Position numbers and translations under genes: made by a program. Below are positions 39,437 through 43,802 of a stretch of 43,802 nt of DNA, piece after piece (within the stretch, counting starts at the first letter, position 1; each line of letters opens with the position of its first letter). The DNA is from an uncultured Gemmiger sp. (GTDB lineage Bacteria > Bacillota > Clostridia > Oscillospirales > Ruminococcaceae): positions 1 through 43,802 of the forward strand of contig CALXAH010000029.1 in assembly GCA_944386225.1 (NCBI GenBank), read 5' to 3'. Under the pieces are notes generated by a model that worked only from the letters and a program-made list of their open reading frames with translations, did not search any database and was not told the DNA's origin.

Positions 39437-42061
39437 TTATTTGCCGTAGTAAGCCTGCAGGTAGAGTTCCTTGATCTCGCTGACCAGCGGGTACACCGGG
39501 TTGGCGGTGGTGCACTGGTCTTCGAAAGCCTTGTAGGAGAGTTCGTCCACCTTGGCCAGGAATTCCTCCTCGGAGATGCCGCAGGCCTTGATGGTGAGCG
39601 GGCGCTCGGTGTCCAGCATCAGCTTCTGGATGGCAGCGATCAGGCAATCCACCGCCTCGTAGGTGCCGGTGCCGATGTTGCACAGGCCGCAGCGCTGGGC
39701 CAGCTTGGCGTACCGCTGATCGGCCACATACTCCTTATACTTGGGGAAGGCGGCGAACTTGCTGGGCCGCTTGGCGTTGTAGGCGATCACGTAGGGCATC
39801 AGGATGGCGTTGGCGCGGCCATGGGGGATGTGGAACTCGCCGCCCAGCTTATGCGCCATGGAGTGGTTCAGGCCCAGGAAGGCGTTGGTGAAGGCCATAC
39901 CGGCGATGCAGGACGCATTGTGCATCTTCTCGCGGGCCAGAGGATCCCCGTCGTAGGAGCGCTTCAGGTAGGTGAACACCATCTCGGTGGCCTGCAGGGC
40001 CAGACCGTCGGTGTAGTCGCTGGCCATCACGGACACATAGGCCTCGATGGCGTGGGTCAGCGCGTCCAGGCCGGTGTCGGCCACGATGCTGCGGGGCATG
40101 CTGGCGGTGAACTGGGGATCGATGATCGCCACGTCCGGGGTCAGGCTGTAGTCCGCCAGGGGGTACTTGATGTTGCCATTCTTCTTATCGGTGATAACCG
40201 AGAAGCTGGTTACCTCGGAACCGGTACCGGAGGTGGTGGGGATGGCCACCAGCTTGGTCTTGGCGCCCAGTTTCGGGAACTTGAAGGCACGCTTACGGAT
40301 ATCCAGGAAGCGCTGACGCAGGCCGTCGAAGCTGGTTTCCGGATGCTCGTAGAACAGCCACATGCCCTTGGCCGCGTCGATGGCGCTGCCGCCGCCGATG
40401 GCGATGATCACGTCCGGCTGGAAGGCGCGCATGGCCTCCACGCCGCGCATGATGCACTCCACGCTGGGATCGCTCTCCACGTCGGAGTAGATCTCGCTGT
40501 GGCAGTACTGCTCCCGCTTGCGGAGGTAGTACAGGATCTTGTCCACGTTGCCCAGCTTGACCATCACGGGGTCGGTCACGATGAAGGCACGGCTGATGCC
40601 TTCCATCTTCTCCAGGTACTGAATGGAGTCGTTCTCAAAATAGATCTTGGGCGGCACCTTGAACCACTGCATATTGACCCTCCGCTTGGCGATACGCTTT
40701 TTGTTGACCAGGTTGACGGTGGTCACGTTCTGGCTGACCGAGTTCTTGCCGTAGCTGCCGCAGCCCAGAGTCAGGGACGGGGTGTTGGTGTTGTAGATGT
40801 CGCCGATGGCGCCCTGCGAAGAGGGGCTGTTCACGATGATACGGCCGACCTTCATGCGTACGCCGTACTCGTCGGCGATTTCCATGTCGCCGGTGTGGAT
40901 AACCGCGGAGTGGCCCAGACCGCCCAGCTCCAGCATGGTGTTGGCAAACTGGAAGCCTTCTTCCTTATCCTTGCAGATGAAGTAGGCCAGCACGGGGCTG
41001 AGCTTCTCCTTGCTCAGGGGATGATCGTTGCCGGGATGATCCAGCGGCGCGATCAGGATCTTGGTCTTTTCGGGAACGGTCAGACCGGCCTGCTCGGCGA
41101 TCCAGTTGGCGGACTTGCCGACCACCGGGGCGAACACGCCCTTGTTGGGATCGGGGAACATATATTTGGTGAGCTTTTCGGTCTCTTCGGCGTTCAGGAA
41201 GTAGCAGTTGTTAAGCTTCATGTACGCTTCGAAGTCGGCCGCGATCTCCTTCTCCACGATGACGGCCTGCTCGGAAGCGCAGATCATGCCGTTGTCGAAG
41301 GTCTTGGACATCATCAGGTCGGTGCAGGCACGGTGCAGGTCGGCGCTCTTCTCAATGAAGCAGGGCACGTTGCCGGGGCCTACGCCCAGAGCCGGCTTGC
41401 CGCAGGAGTAAGCCGCCTTGACCATGCCGGGGCCGCCGGTAGCCAGGATGGTGGCCACGCCGGGATGATTCATCAAAGCGCCGGTGGCGTCAATGCTGGG
41501 CTTGTCGATCCACTGGATGCAGTCCTCGGGAGCGCCGGCCTTGACCGCCGCCTCGTAGACGATCCGGGCAGCCTCGGCGCTGCACTTCTGCGCGGAGGGA
41601 TGGAACCCGAAGATGATGGGGTTGCGGGTCTTGACCGCGATCAGGCACTTGAACAGGGTGGTAGAGGTGGGGTTGGTGGTGGGGGTCACGCCGCAGATGA
41701 CGCCGACCGGCTCCGCCACTTCCACATAGCCTTCCATGTCGTTCTCTTCCAGGATGCCGACGGTCTTTTCATTCTTGATGTTGTGCCAGATGTACTCGGT
41801 GGCAAACATGTTCTTGATGACCTTGTCCTCGTACACGCCGCGGCCGGTCTCTTCCACCGCCATGCGGGCCAGTTCCTGGTGCTTGTCCAGACCGGCCAGG
41901 GCCATCTCATGCACGATATGGTCCACGGTCTCCTGATCCAGGGTCAGGAACTTTTCCAGGGCTTTCTGCGCCCGGGCGACCAGCCCGTCGATCATAACGT
42001 TCACGTCGGACTTTACGGTCTCCACGGGGGCGGTCTCTTTCGCAGTTTTCTTCTCTGCCAT
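39437..42061 (-). CDS. adhE: Bifunctional acetaldehyde-CoA/alcohol dehydrogenase
   Basis: An 874-residue fermentation enzyme that turns acetyl-CoA to ethanol with two NADH. Residues about 20-445 are the aldehyde dehydrogenase half, with the catalytic Cys261 in NGMICASEQ and ATGGPGMVKAAY; residues about 465-870 are the iron-dependent alcohol dehydrogenase half, with GGGSAIDAAKGMW, PTTSGTGSEVT, and the metal-binding His residues in NHSMAHKLGG and HIPHGRANA. Both halves are complete. The promoter contains a site for Rex, which senses NADH/NAD ratio, so the gene should be turned on when NADH accumulates. A short Ala/Lys/Thr N-terminal extension precedes the enzyme. Confidence 0.97.
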   Translation of the reverse strand: MAEKKTAKETAPVETVKSDVNVMIDGLVARAQKALEKFLTLDQETVDHIVHEMALAGLDKHQELARMAVEETGRGVYEDKVIKNMFATEYIWHNIKNEKTVGILEENDMEGYVEVAEPVGVICGVTPTTNPTSTTLFKCLIAVKTRNPIIFGFHPSAQKCSAEAARIVYEAAVKAGAPEDCIQWIDKPSIDATGALMNHPGVATILATGGPGMVKAAYSCGKPALGVGPGNVPCFIEKSADLHRACTDLMMSKTFDNGMICASEQAVIVEKEIAADFEAYMKLNNCYFLNAEETEKLTKYMFPDPNKGVFAPVVGKSANWIAEQAGLTVPEKTKILIAPLDHPGNDHPLSKEKLSPVLAYFICKDKEEGFQFANTMLELGGLGHSAVIHTGDMEIADEYGVRMKVGRIIVNSPSSQGAIGDIYNTNTPSLTLGCGSYGKNSVSQNVTTVNLVNKKRIAKRRVNMQWFKVPPKIYFENDSIQYLEKMEGISRAFIVTDPVMVKLGNVDKILYYLRKREQYCHSEIYSDVESDPSVECIMRGVEAMRAFQPDVIIAIGGGSAIDAAKGMWLFYEHPETSFDGLRQRFLDIRKRAFKFPKLGAKTKLVAIPTTSGTGSEVTSFSVITDKKNGNIKYPLADYSLTPDVAIIDPQFTASMPRSIVADTGLDALTHAIEAYVSVMASDYTDGLALQATEMVFTYLKRSYDGDPLAREKMHNASCIAGMAFTNAFLGLNHSMAHKLGGEFHIPHGRANAILMPYVIAYNAKRPSKFAAFPKYKEYVADQRYAKLAQRCGLCNIGTGTYEAVDCLIAAIQKLMLDTERPLTIKACGISEEEFLAKVDELSYKAFEDQCTTANPVYPLVSEIKELYLQAYYGK

Positions 42062-42127
42062 TTTCTCTCTACCTGCCTTTCAAAGCTATGGGAGGTTGGG
42101 GGTGCCTCCCTTCCCTTCGGTGCCCTT

Positions 42128-42156
42128 ATTGTAGCATATCGTTAACCCTTTAACAA
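42128..42156 (-). promoter_or_regulatory. adhE promoter with embedded Rex operator
   Basis: Minus strand -35 TTGTTA (42156-42151), 17-base spacer, -10 TACAAT (42133-42128). On the plus strand 42139-42156 reads TCGTTAACCCTTTAACAA, a near match to the Rex consensus TTGTTAA-N4-TTAACAA, so the repressor would cover the -35 and spacer. Confidence 0.8.
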
Positions 42157-42175
42157 TCCGTGCGTTCGCCTAACA

Positions 42176-42193
42176 TTGTCAATATTTTAACGC
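42176..42193. promoter_or_regulatory. Second, weaker Rex-like site
   Basis: TTGTCAA-TATT-TTAACGC at 42176-42193 keeps the half-site spacing of the Rex consensus with three mismatches. It is centred 37 bases upstream of the first site and could help repression or act on the divergent gene. Confidence 0.4.
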
Positions 42194-42241
42194 GATTTTG
42201 TATAGATTGCCGATTCTCTTTTCACAGAGTGTTTTTTCTGG

Positions 42242-42290
42242 TATAATAGTGGCACGGCTCCCGGCGCGGTGCGCCGGGAATATTTTTTTA
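42242..42290 (+). promoter_or_regulatory. -10 element and leader hairpin of the DUF975 gene
   Basis: TATAAT (42242-42247) with a weak -35 (TTTTCA, 42219-42224, 17-base spacer). A perfect 9-bp stem (42259-42267 with 42271-42279) followed by seven Ts begins a few bases after the expected transcription start and ends 20 bases before the start codon. Confidence 0.55.
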
Positions 42291-42309
42291 CATCCGTGAG
42301 GTGACCATT

Positions 42310-43095
42310 ATGTGGACCCGTTCCCTGTTAAAGACCAACGCAAAGGCTGTTCTTTCCCACAGCTACTGGCGTACCTTTGTGGCCTGCCTGCTGGTGGGGC
42401 TGGCCTCCGGCAGCACCCTGCCCGCCCTGCAGTACTCCCGTATCCAGCTGAATCTGGGCAGTGTGTACTTCCCCCGCAGCGCGGCGCTGATGCTGGCGTT
42501 CTTCCTGATTGCCGGCGGGCTGTTCGCCCTGGCGCTGAACATCTTTGTGGGGATGCCCCTTTCGGTGGGCTGCTGCCGCATGCTGATGGAAAACCGGGTG
42601 GGCAATCCCCCGTTCTCCACCCTGACCTCGGTGTTTGGCAGCGGATACAGCAATGTGCTGAAAAGCATGTTCCTGTACTCCCTGATCATCTTCCTGTGGG
42701 GCGGCGTGCCCATGGCGATTCTTCTTACCCTGGCCCTTGTGCTGGATTCTTACGCGCTGCTGCTTTCGATACTCTGTATGATTCCTATGATCTATAAAAG
42801 CCTGCAGCTGATGCTGGTGCCCTATCTGCTGGCGGAGAATCCTTATATGAGCAGCCGCCGCGCCCGGCAGCTTTCCGCCGCCATGACCCAGGGGGAAAAG
42901 GGCCGGATCTTTGTGCTGGGGCTGTCTTTCCTGGGCTGGGCGCTGCTGGGTGCGCTGCTGTGCGGCATCGGCACCCTGTTTGTGAGCCCCTACATTCAGG
43001 CCACCTATGCGGAACTGTATGCCGCGCTGCGTGCCAAGGCGTTCAGCCAGGGCCTGACCAGTGAGGAAGAACTGGGCGGCTTTGTGCGGTACTGA
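42310..43095 (+). CDS. DUF975-family integral membrane protein
   Basis: A 261-residue membrane protein of the DUF975 type: N-terminal SLLKTNAKAVLSHSYWRTFVACLLVGLASG, then helices at about 24-40, 62-90, 117-145, 148-170 and 200-225. The function is not known for any member. The ATG at 42310 has GAGGTG eight bases upstream; a GTG at 42301 lies inside that site. It stands alone between the adhE control region and a strong terminator. Confidence 0.8.
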   Translation: MWTRSLLKTNAKAVLSHSYWRTFVACLLVGLASGSTLPALQYSRIQLNLGSVYFPRSAALMLAFFLIAGGLFALALNIFVGMPLSVGCCRMLMENRVGNPPFSTLTSVFGSGYSNVLKSMFLYSLIIFLWGGVPMAILLTLALVLDSYALLLSILCMIPMIYKSLQLMLVPYLLAENPYMSSRRARQLSAAMTQGEKGRIFVLGLSFLGWALLGALLCGIGTLFVSPYIQATYAELYAALRAKAFSQGLTSEEELGGFVRY

Positions 43096-43110
43096 TTCCC
43101 TGTACACAGA

Positions 43111-43145
43111 AAATGCCGCGGCGGACCGAATCCGCCGCGGCATTT
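43111..43145. terminator. Terminator behind the DUF975 gene
   Basis: A perfect 15-bp stem (43111-43125 with 43131-43145), ends AAA and TTT. Confidence 0.85.
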
Positions 43146-43165
43146 GTTTGCCGGAAGGCGAAAAG

Positions 43166-43252
43166 TTGCCATCCGGCTTTTCTATGTGGTATAGTAGTAG
43201 ATACAGGAAAACAGAACAGGGCCCGCGGCAGAAAACCGTTGCCGCGGCCCTG
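43166..43252 (+). promoter_or_regulatory. Promoter and leader palindrome of the metal regulator gene
   Basis: -35 TTGCCA (43166-43171), 18-base spacer, -10 TATAGT (43190-43195). In the leader, 43217-43252 forms a 13-bp stem with one bulged C (CAGGGCC-c-GCGGCA with TGCCGCGGCCCTG) without a T-tract, so a terminator is unlikely; it may be an mRNA structure. Confidence 0.55.
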
Positions 43253-43273
43253 ACAGGAAAGAGAGGCTGCGCT

Positions 43274-43642
43274 GTGCATACAAACGAATCCGCGGAAAAC
43301 TATCTGGAAACCATCCTGATTTTAAGCAAGCAGCGGCCTGTGGTGCGCGCGGTGGACGTGGCGGCTGAACTGGATTTCAAAAAGTCCAGCGTAAGCGTGG
43401 CCATGAAAAAGCTGCGGGAAGGCGGGCAGATTGAAGTATCTCCGGAAGGATATATCACCCTGACCGAAAGCGGCCGGGCAATCGCCGGCAGCATCTACGA
43501 GCGGCACCAGCTGCTGAGCGCCTGGCTGATCCGTCTGGGGGTAGACCCGCGCGTAGCCGCAGAGGATGCCTGCCGCATCGAGCATGTGATCAGCGCCGAG
43601 AGCTTTGACGCTCTGCGCCGCCATGTGGGGCAGCTTGGCTGA
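43274..43642 (+). CDS. DtxR/MntR-type metal-dependent transcriptional regulator
   Basis: A 122-residue regulator of the iron/manganese-dependent repressor family. The N-terminal winged helix reads SAENYLETILILSKQRPVVRAVDVAAELDFKKSSVSVAMKKLREGGQIE, and the metal-binding/dimerisation part includes ERHQLL and DACRIEHVIS, whose His/Glu/Cys residues bind the metal. There is no SH3-like third domain, so it resembles short MntR forms. A GTG start at 43274 behind GAAAGAGAGG gives the family-like N-terminus; no ATG lies nearby. Targets are not in the window. Whether it senses iron or manganese is open. Confidence 0.88.
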   Translation: MHTNESAENYLETILILSKQRPVVRAVDVAAELDFKKSSVSVAMKKLREGGQIEVSPEGYITLTESGRAIAGSIYERHQLLSAWLIRLGVDPRVAAEDACRIEHVISAESFDALRRHVGQLG

Positions 43643-43662
43643 CCCTGTACCAAACCAACGAA

Positions 43663-43697
43663 CGCGCCCCCTCCGGCCTGCGGAGGGGGCGCGTTTA
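43663..43697 (+). terminator. Terminator behind the metal regulator gene
   Basis: A strong GC stem (about 43663-43676 with 43682-43695) followed by TTTA. Confidence 0.7.
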
Positions 43698-43731
43698 CTT
43701 GGTTTTACGGATTTTTATGACCGCCGTGAAG

Positions 43732-43802
43732 TGACCCCAAAAAGTTAGACAATATTTTGAAGCAAAAATAGTTCAAGCAGCCGAAAGGGCTTGTTGTCTG
43801 TG
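43732..43802 (-). mobile_element. End of an IS3-family-like insertion sequence (continues outside)
   Basis: TGACCCCAAAAAGTTAGACA at 43732-43751 looks like the terminal inverted repeat of IS3/IS150-type elements, which commonly show a CCCCAAAAAGTTAGAC core. Its orientation and the open frame inside (see next entry) fit the right-hand, transposase-3' end. The rest is beyond the window, so neither the other end nor a target duplication can be checked. Confidence 0.55.
43773..43802 (-). CDS. Last codons of a probable IS3-type transposase
   Basis: The minus strand reads nine codons (HRQQALSAA) and a TGA stop at 43775-43773, 22 bases inside the candidate inverted repeat. A QQAL-type end is what I expect for the C-terminus of an IS3 OrfB, but nine residues cannot prove it. 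Confidence 0.35.
   Translation of the reverse strand, partial: HRQQALSAA

Noticed and set aside
39821-42145. A 774-residue open frame antisense to adhE
   Set aside because: Low-complexity His/Gly/Val shadow; adhE on the other strand has all its motifs.

Overview
The window looks like a chromosomal segment of a low-to-mid-GC-relative but locally GC-rich Gram-positive Clostridia, most likely a gut Oscillospirales/Ruminococcaceae relative (Faecalibacterium/Subdoligranulum/Gemmiger-like). This is inferred from the protein families present (PepF, AdhE with a Rex box, SpoIIID, SigI/RsgI, Cys-type sulfatase, extracellular flavin reductase), AGGAGG-type ribosome binding sites and lipoprotein signal peptides. 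No ribosomal RNA is present, so the species is not settled. Nearly all genes start behind a recognisable Shine-Dalgarno, and long antisense ORFs are GC-bias shadows.

Layout. 1-2284 (minus): a truncated polytopic membrane protein with a Cys pair, a two-cluster ferredoxin and a secretable-class sulfatase. 2695-2918: promoter, tRNA-Leu(CAG) and two hairpin terminators, followed by about 500 bases without a gene. 3448-5250: oligoendopeptidase F. 5502-12591: a complete oligopeptide ABC transporter operon (binding protein, two permeases, two ATPases, a small membrane protein); its second permease carries a seven-repeat RCC1-like propeller inserted in an external loop. 12713-18219 (minus): a SigI/RsgI sigma/anti-sigma pair and, behind a second copy of the same promoter motif, a repeat lipoprotein, a VTC-domain protein, a DUF4956 membrane protein and a CotH-kinase-like protein. 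18389-18766: PH-domain protein. 19140-21999: copper ATPase fused in frame to a CopZ-like domain, plus CsoR. 22045-23775: divergent LysR regulator and carboxymuconolactone-decarboxylase-family protein. 23884-25670: adenosine deaminase and inositol-monophosphatase-family protein. 25807-28905: extracellular FMN/FAD reductase lipoprotein with a divergent AraC regulator. 28980-32033: SpoIIID, an unusual thioredoxin-reductase-like protein, dCMP deaminase, uridine kinase, histidine phosphatase. 32080-36226: two-component system divergent from a GT2 glycosyltransferase. 36409-39319: CmpB-type membrane protein, PadR regulator, DUF2812 protein. 39437-42061 (minus): AdhE. 42310-43642: DUF975 membrane protein and a DtxR/MntR-type regulator. 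43732-43802: the edge of an apparent IS3-family element.

The most interesting system is the SigI/RsgI island. The anti-sigma factor and the separate lipoprotein share the same extracytoplasmic RsgI-type domain, each with an Asn-Pro pair at the equivalent place, and both end in acidic DSGY-type repeats. The lipoprotein also has ten copies of a 45-bp repeat coding for an Asp/Tyr/Asn-rich 15-mer. Both transcription units start with a nearly identical motif (GACCCCGGTTTTGG, 11 nt, CGTATCCTGT). I infer a self-regulated surface system in which a CotH-like kinase and a VTC/DUF4956 pair act on, or with, an acidic repeat lipoprotein. The second notable feature is the peptide permease with the embedded beta-propeller. 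Others are the CopA-CopZ fusion that keeps an internal ribosome binding site and start, a thioredoxin reductase without the usual NADPH motifs, and recurrent hairpins placed directly behind -10 boxes.
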